From JBEIQE01 sp040376705 (lineage in GTDB: Bacteria > Pseudomonadota > Alphaproteobacteria > UBA2400): a stretch of DNA of 63,014 bases. The stretch lies in the NCBI GenBank assembly GCA_040376705.1, contig JBEIQE010000013.1, positions 1-63,014 of the forward strand, in the 5' to 3' direction. A program made the position numbers and the translations under genes. The notes under the pieces are model-generated. The model worked only from the letters and a program-made list of their open reading frames with translations. It did no database searches and was not told where the DNA came from. Shown here one piece after another: positions 17,351-25,261 of this stretch; within the stretch, counting starts at the first letter, position 1; each line of letters starts with the position of its first letter.

Positions 17351-18316
17351 ATGTCTGATATCAGCTCTGGCATCAATTTTGACCTTTCCGCCGCCATCGA
17401 GACGGCTCAATGCACGCGCCAGCAGTTTGCGCAAATCTGCGCTGCCGATGCCACCGGCCTGCACCGTTTCGATAAGCCGGATTGGGCGCGGCGTGATCTC
17501 AGCCGCCTTGGCACAGTGCAGGCAGTAGTGCGCAAAATCGGCTCCAACACTTTCGCGCGCCGCCGCCCTGAGGATGAGGGCGATTATCTGGCGTATGTCG
17601 AGCAGCGGTTGGCGCAAGGGGCTCCGTTGCAGTTCCGCCTTGGCTGCGGCCCGCTCAAGAACCGGCAGGTGTGCGGCTCAGCCCAGCAGCCGGATTGCGC
17701 CGAATACCTCATGTTTGTGCAGCTGGCGCGCTTTACGGCAGCAGTCGCTGCGCTTTATCCGCATGGCATACAGGTGCAGATGGTGCCGGATGACCAGCGT
17801 TCGTGCCATGCCAACCTTTGCCATCAGGCGCAGGTATGCAGCTACATTGGCGGATTACAGAATATGGTTGGCCAGCTGGGGTTTGATGGCTGGCTGCAGA
17901 TCGAGCCCGGCCAGCAGCGCCTGTATGCCGAATACGATGTGCTGGCCTACCGCAAGGCTGCCGAAGACTATATGCATGAGTGGCGCGCGCGTGACCCTGA
18001 GGCCTATGACGCCAAATGGCAAAGTGCGGTTGAGAATGCCGCCAACAACCTGTATCTGCCGGACTGGCCGGATGAGAAAATCCGCACTGAAGCCGAGCAC
18101 GCCGCGTGGCGCTATCTGGTTGCGCACCAGAGCGAGCTGCTGAGCGGTTTATGGTCACCCAAAGACCGCTTCCCGCTACGCTATGGCCGGCATGCACGAT
18201 TTTACCAGCTTTATACAATGAAAGAGAGCCAGGGCCAGTTGCCGTGGCAGATCAGCTTGCCTTTTCCGCCAGACGCTTACCCTGTAGCTGCCGTTGTTGC
18301 GGACAGGGCCGCTTAA
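17351..18316 (+). CDS. Hypothetical protein, possibly isocyanide-synthase-like
   Basis: A 321-aa soluble protein starting MSDISSGINFDLS at the ATG; a TTG at 17330 would add seven residues but lies in the palindrome. It contains LQFRLGCGPLKNRQVCG, a FVQLARFTAAVAALYPHGI helix and VQMVPDDQRSCHANLC. The order basic loop - helix - YPhG - VPDD faintly recalls the PvcA/Dit1 family, but I am not confident. It is cysteine-rich in the middle. There is no signal peptide and no strong Shine-Dalgarno. The 3' end overlaps the converging zur-like gene by 65 bp. Two palindromes upstream suggest specific regulation. Confidence 0.55.
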   Translation: MSDISSGINFDLSAAIETAQCTRQQFAQICAADATGLHRFDKPDWARRDLSRLGTVQAVVRKIGSNTFARRRPEDEGDYLAYVEQRLAQGAPLQFRLGCGPLKNRQVCGSAQQPDCAEYLMFVQLARFTAAVAALYPHGIQVQMVPDDQRSCHANLCHQAQVCSYIGGLQNMVGQLGFDGWLQIEPGQQRLYAEYDVLAYRKAAEDYMHEWRARDPEAYDAKWQSAVENAANNLYLPDWPDEKIRTEAEHAAWRYLVAHQSELLSGLWSPKDRFPLRYGRHARFYQLYTMKESQGQLPWQISLPFPPDAYPVAAVVADRAA

Positions 18317-18767
18317 GGCAGTCGACCCGTAACTCGACCATCTGCTTGTTCAGCGAATAGCCGCGTGCTTCAAGCTGCTTGGCCAGCTTGCTGATAATCG
18401 CATCTTCATGAATCTCTTCCACATGCCCGCAGGTGGAGCAGATGACAAACTGCCCTTCGTGAAAGTCGAGGTTATCGTGGCAGGCAGCAAAAGCATTGAG
18501 ACTCTCAATGCGGTGCACCAGCCCGTTGCGGTATAAAAAGTCGAGCGTGCGGTAAATGGTGGGCGGGTTGATCTTCTGCCCGTAGTGTTTGAGCATATAG
18601 GCCTGCATGTCATAGGCCTTCACCGGGCCATCAATACGCCACATGGCCTCGAGCATGTCGTGCCTTATGCTGGTAAAACGCAGCTTCTTTTCGCGGCAGA
18701 GTTTTTCGGCAAACGCCATAGCCTGCCGTGCAACAGGAGACAGGGCAGGAGGTGTTTTAACCGCCAT
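18252..18767 (-). CDS. Fur-family transcriptional regulator, Zur-like
   Basis: This 171-aa protein has a winged-helix N-terminus (RFTSIRHDMLEAMW, NPPTIYRTLDFLYRNGLVHRIESLNAFAACH) and a metal-binding dimer domain (HEGQFVICSTCGHVEEI). The VHRIES-NAF-CH pattern is closer to Zur than to Fur. The usual second CxxC is replaced by CLKRPC. It probably represses zinc uptake genes when zinc-loaded; that role is inferred. It is downstream of no zinc transporter here. The PH-domain gene starts 4 bp upstream on the same strand. Confidence 0.8.
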   Translation of the reverse strand: MAVKTPPALSPVARQAMAFAEKLCREKKLRFTSIRHDMLEAMWRIDGPVKAYDMQAYMLKHYGQKINPPTIYRTLDFLYRNGLVHRIESLNAFAACHDNLDFHEGQFVICSTCGHVEEIHEDAIISKLAKQLEARGYSLNKQMVELRVDCLKRPCPQQRQLQGKRLAEKAS

Positions 18768-18771
18768 CTGC

Positions 18772-19368
18772 TTATTGCGTATTGGTTTCGATTTCGCGCA
18801 TGCCCACTTCGTCCTTACGGCGCTGCACGTTATCGCGGATCATGTCGATCAGCTTGTCTGACGCGGGCTGTGCGATGAGGGTAAGCAGCGGCAGGCTTTC
18901 ATCACGGCTGATTACGCGCACATGGCCCAGACCGAGAATGACCATATAGAGCGGTGCATCAATCAGGAAGTCGCGTACGCGGAACAGCTCAAGCTGGTCG
19001 TAAGTGCGTATCAGAATGCCGGTGCGTACATGCAGGCGCTGGGTGGTGAGCTTGTAGCTGGTGAGAATGAGGCCGAGTGTGTACCAGAAAGCCGGGAACA
19101 GGCACACGAACAGCGGCAGCGCACGTACCCAGCCTTTGAGATCGCCCGTTGGCGTAAACAGCGCCACCGCAGCGCCGGGTATGGCCGAGAATGCACCAGC
19201 ACTCAGCAGGCCGGTCATCAGTTTGCCGAATACATAGAAAATGATGAGGCCGCCAACCAGCGAGAAAATCCAGTAATAGATGGTTGAACGAATGGCAGGT
19301 GTACCCGACCAGATTTCTTCTTCCTTGCCGGTCGTAAAGCCGGGGCGGTTAGGCGACATACCGACCAT
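18772..19368 (-). CDS. Bacterial PH-domain membrane protein
   Basis: The 198-aa protein has two membrane-segment regions (IYYWIFSLVGGLIIFYVFG, LPLFVCLFPAFWYTLGLIL). A bPH_2/YdbS-type domain follows, with LTTQRLHVRTGILIRTYDQLELFRVRDF. Its function is unknown beyond membrane association. The start is adjacent to the sspB stop with no gap; a second ATG three codons in is also possible. It lies in an operon sspB - PH protein - zur-like. Confidence 0.75.
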   Translation of the reverse strand: MVGMSPNRPGFTTGKEEEIWSGTPAIRSTIYYWIFSLVGGLIIFYVFGKLMTGLLSAGAFSAIPGAAVALFTPTGDLKGWVRALPLFVCLFPAFWYTLGLILTSYKLTTQRLHVRTGILIRTYDQLELFRVRDFLIDAPLYMVILGLGHVRVISRDESLPLLTLIAQPASDKLIDMIRDNVQRRKDEVGMREIETNTQ

Positions 19369-19860
19369 TTAGTCCTGCTGCTTCTTGCGGAAAGCGTCGA
19401 GCGTTACAACCTCGGCTGTGCCACCTTTTGGCGGTGCCTTGCGTTCGGGTTTGGCGCTGTCATCGATCGTGGCTTCGCCGTCTTCATCCTCATCATCCGT
19501 CGGCCCAGCCTGGAACTGCAGGGCAAAGCTTACAGCCGGGTCGGCAAAGGTGGTGATGGCTTCAAGCGGCACAATCAGGCGCTCGAGCTTGTTGTTGAAG
19601 CTCAGCGTAACCTTAAGGGTGGTCTCACTCACCTCGAGGTCATAGAACTGGTACTGCAGCACAATCGTCATCTCATCCGGATACTGCTGCTTGAGGTATT
19701 CGGGAATCTGCACGCCCTCGAAAGCGGTTTCGAAGGTAATGAAGAAATGGTGTTCGCCCGGCAGCGCCTTGCGGGCGGCCACATGCGCAATGGCTTCGCG
19801 CACGACGTTGCGCAGGGCGCGTTCTACCATTTTGTCATAGCGTAATAGGTCTTCAGTCAT
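19369..19860 (-). CDS. sspB: SspB-like ClpXP adaptor
   Basis: The 163-aa protein has the alphaproteobacterial SspB fold: LRYDKMVERALRNVVREAIAH, GEHHFFITFET, EMTIVLQYQFYDLEV, LSFNNKLERLIVPLEAITTFADP. An acidic linker and a conserved C-terminal tail (VVTLDAFRKKQQ) that docks ClpX follow. SspB delivers ssrA-tagged proteins to ClpXP. The tmRNA gene ssrA is only about 1.5 kb away, which fits this role. Confidence 0.9.
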   Translation of the reverse strand: MTEDLLRYDKMVERALRNVVREAIAHVAARKALPGEHHFFITFETAFEGVQIPEYLKQQYPDEMTIVLQYQFYDLEVSETTLKVTLSFNNKLERLIVPLEAITTFADPAVSFALQFQAGPTDDEDEDGEATIDDSAKPERKAPPKGGTAEVVTLDAFRKKQQD

Positions 19861-19953
19861 AGCCCTAACCTAGCGCCAGCGAATGAAAATTGCCAATGCA
19901 AAAGTTAATCGCTTTTTATGAAGAAAATAGGGCGCTGGCCTTGCTTTGAGTTG

Positions 19954-20088
19954 ATGGGGTTTGTTATGCCTTTGCGTAACATGCAACTTCTTGAGCTTTC
20001 GCAGCTTCCGGCTCTTTTCCGCCATCAGGATATGATCTTGGCCACCGAGCCTCGCCCTCTGGTCTGCGGCCTCAGCGGATTCAAGTAA
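19954..20088 (+). CDS. Candidate small ORF (44 aa)
   Basis: An ATG-to-TAA frame lies in the 315-bp space between sspB and the GNAT gene. It encodes MGFVMPLRNMQLLELSQLP...CGLSGFK. TTGAG precedes it weakly. No family was recognised and it may be chance; otherwise this space shows no gene. Confidence 0.25.
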   Translation: MGFVMPLRNMQLLELSQLPALFRHQDMILATEPRPLVCGLSGFK

Positions 20089-20175
20089 GACGGCAGAAAA
20101 TCAGCAAGAATTAGGACAGTTTTGATTGTGTACGACGGTTGCTTTCGTGGCGGGAGTACTGCTAGATCTGCACTC

Positions 20176-20865
20176 ATGGTTAAAACAGCTTTTGCCGACC
20201 TGACCCGCCTTCCTGCCAGTTATGATCTGGGCGACCTGATCATTTCGCGCGAGGCCGGCCCGTTGCTGCCGGGTGTGCGCAAGACCTTGAAGAGTGATGT
20301 CATCGATTTCTTCTCCGACCCGTTCTGGATGGCCAATGGATGGGAGCCCAATGAGAGCGCCCCGCTGCTGACAACCCGCAAGGGCATCAAGGAGATTTGT
20401 GGTTATTACATAGAGCCTACACCAGCACGGCTCGACTACTGGGCCATGGCCCGCGAGCCTTATCCGCATCTGGTTGGGCATGTCAGCCTCGATACGCCGC
20501 AGGGTCATGAGGATATGGCTTATCTGCCACCAGCGCGGCGCATGGCGCTGATCGGCATCAGCATTTTCCAGTCATGCCGGGGTCGCGGGTTGGGGAGCCG
20601 CATGACACTGGCAGCGACCGAGCTGGCCTTGCAGAACGGCGTTACAGCCATCTGCGCTGAAACAAAGCCCGATAATATGGCCAGCCGTCGCGCCCTGCAG
20701 CAGGCCGGTTTGACCGAATTAGGCCAAGGGCCGGTTTCAGCAGCAACCGCCGAAGAGCTGGATTCGCCAGTTGCAGTACGGTTTATGCGCCTTGCTTCAG
20801 GCCGCAAGCCGGACATGAAGAAATGGCCATTTCTGCCGCGCCTTGCCGCTAAGGCTGTGCCTTAA
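20176..20865 (+). CDS. GNAT-family N-acetyltransferase
   Basis: The ATG at 20176 gives 229 aa beginning MVKTAFADLTRLPASY. The acetyl-CoA-binding region reads ALIGISIFQSCRGRGLGSRM followed by LQNGVTAICAETKPDNMASR and ALQQAGLTELG, typical of GNAT enzymes. About 100 N-terminal residues are not recognised. The substrate is unknown. The 3' end overlaps the converging next gene by 17 bp. Confidence 0.7.
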   Translation: MVKTAFADLTRLPASYDLGDLIISREAGPLLPGVRKTLKSDVIDFFSDPFWMANGWEPNESAPLLTTRKGIKEICGYYIEPTPARLDYWAMAREPYPHLVGHVSLDTPQGHEDMAYLPPARRMALIGISIFQSCRGRGLGSRMTLAATELALQNGVTAICAETKPDNMASRRALQQAGLTELGQGPVSAATAEELDSPVAVRFMRLASGRKPDMKKWPFLPRLAAKAVP

Positions 20866-21313
20866 GCCATTTATGAAATGACGCAGCGCCTGCTTCAAAG
20901 CGGTTGAAGGGTGCTTTCTCGGCAGCTACAGCAAGCTCACGCAGCCATGGGCCGCCGATGATCATCTCCTGCGATACGAGCAGCGGGAAGGCCATGCTGC
21001 CGTTCAGCGGCGCGTAGACCCGGAACTTGGCTGGTTCATCGCGTGTTACATCAACGATGCGCGAGATTGTGAGGCTGCCGATCTTGCGGGTGAGGTGGTG
21101 CTGCCCGCCTTGCGGTGTGCCAGCGTATTTATGCTCGGGCATCAAGCGGTTGAGCGCGGCAGTAACGCCATGCAGCTCGGCCAGCTTGTACCACGCAGCC
21201 CCCAGCTGCTGCGCTTTGGTGGGTGAGAGAACAGCAAAGGCACTGCTGCACGGAATCACATCTGCCAGATGGCCGAAACTCAGGCTGTAATCTTCTGCTG
21301 TAATGACCGTCAT
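20849..21313 (-). CDS. Hypothetical protein
   Basis: A 154-aa soluble protein (MTVITAEDYSLSFGHLADVI...SFHKWLKAQP). There is no signal peptide or recognised family. The region LTISRIVDVTRDEPAKFRVYAPLNGSM suggests a beta-rich domain. It is oriented away from tmRNA and towards the GNAT gene. Confidence 0.55.
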   Translation of the reverse strand: MTVITAEDYSLSFGHLADVIPCSSAFAVLSPTKAQQLGAAWYKLAELHGVTAALNRLMPEHKYAGTPQGGQHHLTRKIGSLTISRIVDVTRDEPAKFRVYAPLNGSMAFPLLVSQEMIIGGPWLRELAVAAEKAPFNRFEAGAASFHKWLKAQP

Positions 21314-21379
21314 CCCTCAACTCCCCGTTTATGTTTTGGGGTAGCCTAGAGACCGCGATTGAACCTGACAATATAAGAA

Positions 21380-21732
21380 AGTAAGTGGGGGGCTTCTGTT
21401 GCCCGGCGCCCCCCGAACCGCGTTCAAACCGAAAGCTTAAGCAGCTTTGCGAAGTTCAACAGTAGAAGCAACGTTGTCGTTAGCATCTATAGTTTCGGCC
21501 CGATTACGTCGGAACCATATCGAGCGAAAATGATTGCCTTTACTACGCACGTCGATCCTAGTTCAGCCCCATAGTTCGCCTGCCGACTTTAGCCGCCACA
21601 CCAACCCTAAAGTCGGCAGGACAGTTACGGAATCATGCAGGCGAGAAATTTGGTGGAGCTGCCGGGTACCGCCCCCGGGTCCGATACGTCTATTCTGCAC
21701 CACGTTTATCGCCGTAGTCGGGTTGCCCCGAC
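21380..21732 (-). ncRNA. ssrA: Two-piece (circularly permuted) tmRNA
   Basis: Read on the minus strand, the acceptor piece comes first and ends CAGCTCCACCA (CCA at 21651). An intervening loop follows, then the coding piece starting GGGGCTG at 21570. GGGGCTG pairs with CAGCTCC as the acceptor stem. The tag frame at 21484-21437 reads ANDNVASTVELRKAA then TAA. The T-arm is CCGGG-GGCGGTA-CCCGG, as I recall from other alphaproteobacterial tmRNAs. A G/C-rich hairpin (21387-21414) closes the coding piece. This gene order is characteristic of alphaproteobacteria. Boundaries are approximate. tmRNA rescues stalled ribosomes and tags the products for ClpXP. Confidence 0.93.
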
Positions 21733-21738
21733 GCTCTA

Positions 21739-21767
21739 AATATAGGTGAAACCTACAAAAAATACAA
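21739..21767 (-). promoter_or_regulatory. ssrA promoter
   Basis: TTGTAT (21767-21762) and TATATT (21744-21739) are separated by 17 bp, placing the start near 21732 just before the acceptor piece. Confidence 0.7.
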
Positions 21768-21873
21768 GCTTGGGGTTGGCGCGAATCACCGCACAATAAC
21801 AACAGGCTGGCTGCCGCCTTGGGGGACTCAGGGTGGGTGTAGCTGGTCAGAACTGCCCTGGGAGAGACTCCTC

Positions 21874-22668
21874 ATGCAGCAATATCATGCCCTTTTACAA
21901 CATGTACTCGATAACGGCACCGACAAGTCGGACCGTACCGGCACCGGCACCCGCTCGGTGTTCGGCTATCAAATGCGCTTTGACCTCGCCAAGGGGTTTC
22001 CGCTGGTCACCACCAAGAAGGTGCATCTCAAGTCGATCATTCATGAACTCATCTGGTTCCTCAAAGGCGATAGCAATATCAAGTACCTTAAAGAGAACGG
22101 TGTGAAGATCTGGGATGAATGGGCAGACGCCGAAGGTAACCTCGGCCCCGTTTATGGCGTACAGTGGCGCAGCTGGCAGACAGCCGATGGCCGCACGGTC
22201 GACCAGATCACCAACCTCATCAACGATATCAAGAAAAACCCCGACAGCCGCCGCCTGATCGTCAGTGCATGGAACCCCGGCGAAGTGGGCAAGATGGCGC
22301 TGCCACCCTGCCACACCATGTTCCAGTTCTATGTGCTGAACGGCAAGCTCTCGTGCCAGCTGTATCAGCGCTCGGGCGATATCTTCCTTGGTGTACCGTT
22401 CAACATCGCGTCTTACGCCTTGCTCACCATGATGGTGGCACAGGTATGTGATTTGCAGCCGGGCGAGTTCATCCACACGCTGGGCGATGCGCATATCTAC
22501 TCCAACCATATGGAGCAGGTGAAAGAGCAACTCTCGCGCACGCCTTATCCGTTGCCCGAAATGCAACTTAACCCAGCGGTGAAGGATATCTTCGATTTCA
22601 AGTTCGAAGACTTCCAGCTGCTGGGCTATCAGCATCACGACACTATCAAGGCACCGATTGCGGTATGA
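21874..22668 (+). CDS. thyA: Thymidylate synthase
   Basis: A 264-aa enzyme making dTMP from dUMP with methylene-tetrahydrofolate. The nucleophile is Cys146 in ALPPCHTMFQFYV. DRTGTGTRSVFGYQMRF, SRRLIVSAWNP and LYQRSGDIFLGVPFN are also conserved. GGGAGA precedes the ATG. It overlaps folA by 4 bases, so dTMP synthesis and folate recycling are co-expressed. Confidence 0.98.
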   Translation: MQQYHALLQHVLDNGTDKSDRTGTGTRSVFGYQMRFDLAKGFPLVTTKKVHLKSIIHELIWFLKGDSNIKYLKENGVKIWDEWADAEGNLGPVYGVQWRSWQTADGRTVDQITNLINDIKKNPDSRRLIVSAWNPGEVGKMALPPCHTMFQFYVLNGKLSCQLYQRSGDIFLGVPFNIASYALLTMMVAQVCDLQPGEFIHTLGDAHIYSNHMEQVKEQLSRTPYPLPEMQLNPAVKDIFDFKFEDFQLLGYQHHDTIKAPIAV

Positions 22669-23156
22669 TCTCCCTCATCGTAGCCGTTGCGCGTAACGGC
22701 ATTATGGGAAACAGCCATGGCAGGTTCGGCCTGTCATGGCATATCCCAGCCGACCTCAAGCGCTTTAAAGAGATGACTATCGAGAAGCCACTCATCATGG
22801 GCCGCACCTCGTGGCAGCTTATTGGTAAGGCTTTGCCGAACCGCCGGTGCATCATGCTTTCACGCACTAATGCGCAGATGCCGGGTATTGAGACCTTCAC
22901 CAGCCTGAATGAGGCTATTGAAGCCTATAAGGATGAAGAAGAGATCTTCATTGGCGGTGGGCGCGAAGTATTCAAGGTCGCCCTGCCCATGGCCGACTGG
23001 CTGTTCATGACCGAGGTTGATGTGGATGCCGAGGGCGATACGCTGTTCCCCTCGTTCGACCGTAAAGCCTACCTCGAAGTAAAACGCCAGCGGGTTGACG
23101 CAGCTGGCGATACCCCTGCGTTCAGCTGGGTTGATTATATCCATCAGCCGAAATAG
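22665..23156 (+). CDS. folA: Dihydrofolate reductase
   Basis: The 163-aa enzyme regenerates tetrahydrofolate consumed by ThyA. Motifs: VAVARNGIMG, WHIPADLKRFKEMT with the catalytic Asp30, MGRTSWQLIGKALPNR and IFIGGGREVF. It is translationally coupled to thyA (ATGA). Confidence 0.97.
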   Translation: MISLIVAVARNGIMGNSHGRFGLSWHIPADLKRFKEMTIEKPLIMGRTSWQLIGKALPNRRCIMLSRTNAQMPGIETFTSLNEAIEAYKDEEEIFIGGGREVFKVALPMADWLFMTEVDVDAEGDTLFPSFDRKAYLEVKRQRVDAAGDTPAFSWVDYIHQPK

Positions 23157-23226
23157 CCAGAATCCGTCTTGCCATGCGGCCTCCGGTAGGCCTAGCTTCC
23201 TTATGGGAAACATCAGGGAGATGAAA

Positions 23227-23580
23227 ATGTCAGCTTTTAAGACCATGGGTATGATTGCGGCTTTTGCCCTGCTGGCTACCAGCACGCAGGCGCGTGAGCT
23301 GAATGGCAAAGATGCCGAGCGCAGCGCCGACCTCGCCAAGTTTGCCGTCACAAATGTGCGCGACATTCTGGGCTGCCAGACTGATGGCGCAGCTTATGCA
23401 ATTGAGCGCAGCGCTAACGGTAAGCGCGTGATGCTGGCTTGTGGCAGTGTACTCGACCGTAGCGCTAAGGGCGGGGCCATTACCTGTGCCACTGGCAAGG
23501 TCGAGGCGCTGAATAACTCAAAACTGCCAGCACCTTCAACCGCCAGCCGCCGCGCGGTACAAGAGCTCTGCCGTATGTAA
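23227..23580 (+). CDS. Small exported protein of unknown function
   Basis: The ATG at 23227 lies 7 nt after GGGAG; the ATG at 23221 is too close to it. The 117-aa product starts with a signal peptide (MSAFKTMGMIAAFALLATSTQA). It has four cysteines in the mature part (LGCQTDGAA, MLACGSV, ITCATGK, ELCRM). No family was recognised. The cysteine spacing differs from the 38-41 kb cluster. A strong terminator follows. Confidence 0.6.
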   Translation: MSAFKTMGMIAAFALLATSTQARELNGKDAERSADLAKFAVTNVRDILGCQTDGAAYAIERSANGKRVMLACGSVLDRSAKGGAITCATGKVEALNNSKLPAPSTASRRAVQELCRM

Positions 23581-23596
23581 TGTGCGTGCAGAAATG

Positions 23597-23626
23597 AAAA
23601 GGGCCAGCTGCAAGGCTGGCCCTTTT
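23597..23626. terminator. Bidirectional rho-independent terminator
   Basis: AAAAGGGCCAGC and GCTGGCCCTTTT form a perfect 12-bp stem serving the two converging genes. Confidence 0.9.
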
Positions 23627-23643
23627 GTATTAGGCGCCTGTGA

Positions 23644-24258
23644 TTAAGGCATCAAAACGGTGTCAACCACATGGATGACGCCGTTCGACTGGCCGACATC
23701 GGCAATCGTGACCATTGCGGTGCCGCCCTTGGCATCGGTCAGAACAACATGGCCATCCTTCACGGCGGCGGTCAGCTTGGTGCCTTCAACCGTGGTCAGC
23801 TCGGCGGTGCCGTTACCAGCTTCAATCAGCTTGGTCAGGTCGGCTGCGCTTACATTGCCTGCCACGACATGGTAGGTCAGCACGCTGGTGAGCGTGGCCT
23901 TGCTCTCGGGCTTCAGCAATGTATCGACTGTGCCTGCGGGCAGCTTGGCGAAGGCATCATTCGTTGGGGCGAATACGGTGAACGGACCGGTGCCTGAGAG
24001 TGTTTCAACCAACTCAGCCGCCTTGACCGCCGCTACGAGCGTGGTGTGGTCCTTGGAGTTTACCGCGTTCTCGATGATGTTCTTGTTCGCAAACATCTCG
24101 GCGCCGCCCACCATAACCGGTGCAGGGGTGGTTGCAGTGGTCGTTGTTGTGGTGGTGGTTGCGTGTGTGCCGGCTTGTACTGCGTAGGGCGCAGTAACGC
24201 CGCCAATAACAAGTGCCATGGCCAGAACAGGCAGGCGGGAAGACTTGAGGTTGAACAT
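23644..24258 (-). CDS. Fasciclin (FAS1) domain protein, secreted
   Basis: The 204-aa protein has a signal peptide (MFNLKSSRLPVLAMALVIGG...QA) and a run of eight threonines plus Pro/Ala linker. One FAS1 domain fills the rest, with GTGPFTVFAPTNDAFAKLP and LTYHVVAGNVSAADL. The C-terminal NGVIHVVDTVLMP motif is canonical. It is likely periplasmic or surface adhesion-related; the exact role is unknown. Confidence 0.92.
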   Translation of the reverse strand: MFNLKSSRLPVLAMALVIGGVTAPYAVQAGTHATTTTTTTTATTPAPVMVGGAEMFANKNIIENAVNSKDHTTLVAAVKAAELVETLSGTGPFTVFAPTNDAFAKLPAGTVDTLLKPESKATLTSVLTYHVVAGNVSAADLTKLIEAGNGTAELTTVEGTKLTAAVKDGHVVLTDAKGGTAMVTIADVGQSNGVIHVVDTVLMP

Positions 24259-24472
24259 TGGAGAGCTCCATTATTCTGAATGGCCGGGATTGGCCGCACA
24301 CAGAATTAGGCCGCCATTTGCCTTAGTTAAGGGGTGATATTTCTTGCGTCCACCTGATCCGCATAGTTAAACGCCGCGTAAACGCGCTTTTTGTCATACA
24401 ATTGTAATCCACATTAACAGTGCGTTTTGCCATTCTCTGCTCAGGTTTATACCCAGAGGAGCCGAAATTAAT

Positions 24473-25114
24473 ATGCGCAAGACCGTCGTTACTGCTGTTG
24501 CTGCTGCCGTTGCTTTTGGTTTTCTGGCCAGCTCGCCGGTTGAGGCCAAGGGTTTTTCGGGCGGTGGCTATAGGGGCGGAGGTTTTTCAAGCCCTGCCTT
24601 CCGTCCAGCTGCACCGGCTTATCGTCCAGCCCCACCTGCACCAGCTGCACCTAAGCAGGCTGCGGCACCGGCGCCTGCACCTGCGCCAAAGCAGGCCGTA
24701 CCTGCTAATGGTAGTGGTAATAACGGCGGCGCCAAGTTACCACCTGCCAGTAAAGGTAGTGGTGGCGGCAGCTCTGGTCCTACAGGTCCGGTCAGCCGCT
24801 TTGGTGCCGATAGGGTGCCCGTCAGTTCCGGTAACAACTGGCTGCTGTGGTACTTGCTGCTTAGTGGCAGCAACAATCATGCCGTAGCAAGCAGTGGTAC
24901 TGCTACATCAGCCAGCCCTGCCAATACCGACGTGCGCAGCTTTATCTGTGATCCTTCTGAAGGCCAGCTGGCTAAAGACTGGGTGCAGACCTGTGGCGGC
25001 AAGCCGGGTGCGCTTTATCACTTCAACTTCAAGCGTAACTGTGAAGCGAGCCAGAATGAAACCGCCAAGAGCTGGATTCAGCGTTGTGCCACCCGTTATG
25101 GCGCAGATTGGTAA
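24473..25114 (+). CDS. Exported Pro/Ala/Gly-rich protein
   Basis: The 213-aa protein has a signal peptide (MRKTVVTAVAAAVAFGFLASSPVEA). A Gly-rich then Pro/Ala-repeat zone (residues ~26-110) follows, and a hydrophobic NNWLLWYLLLSG segment. The C-terminal domain has four cysteines (FICDPSE, VQTCGGKPG, KRNCEAS, IQRCATRYG). No family was recognised. The hydrophobic segment may anchor it to a membrane. Confidence 0.6.
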   Translation: MRKTVVTAVAAAVAFGFLASSPVEAKGFSGGGYRGGGFSSPAFRPAAPAYRPAPPAPAAPKQAAAPAPAPAPKQAVPANGSGNNGGAKLPPASKGSGGGSSGPTGPVSRFGADRVPVSSGNNWLLWYLLLSGSNNHAVASSGTATSASPANTDVRSFICDPSEGQLAKDWVQTCGGKPGALYHFNFKRNCEASQNETAKSWIQRCATRYGADW

Positions 25115-25261
25115 TTTTAAACGTGCATCTGTCTGGCGATGCGTCAGGTATGCCAATCTGCAGGGAAAGCTCCCGGTTTTTAGGCTAAAAACTGCCCAAA
25201 CGCCTCTGGAATTGGGGGCTTCAGTCTGCTAAAACCGCCACAGATTTTTATGGAGGCGGTT

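Noticed and set aside
21320..21873. Protein-coding gene in this 550-bp stretch
   Set aside because: The conserved signal is structural RNA: acceptor and coding pieces of tmRNA, its promoter and tag. Short frames here are incidental.
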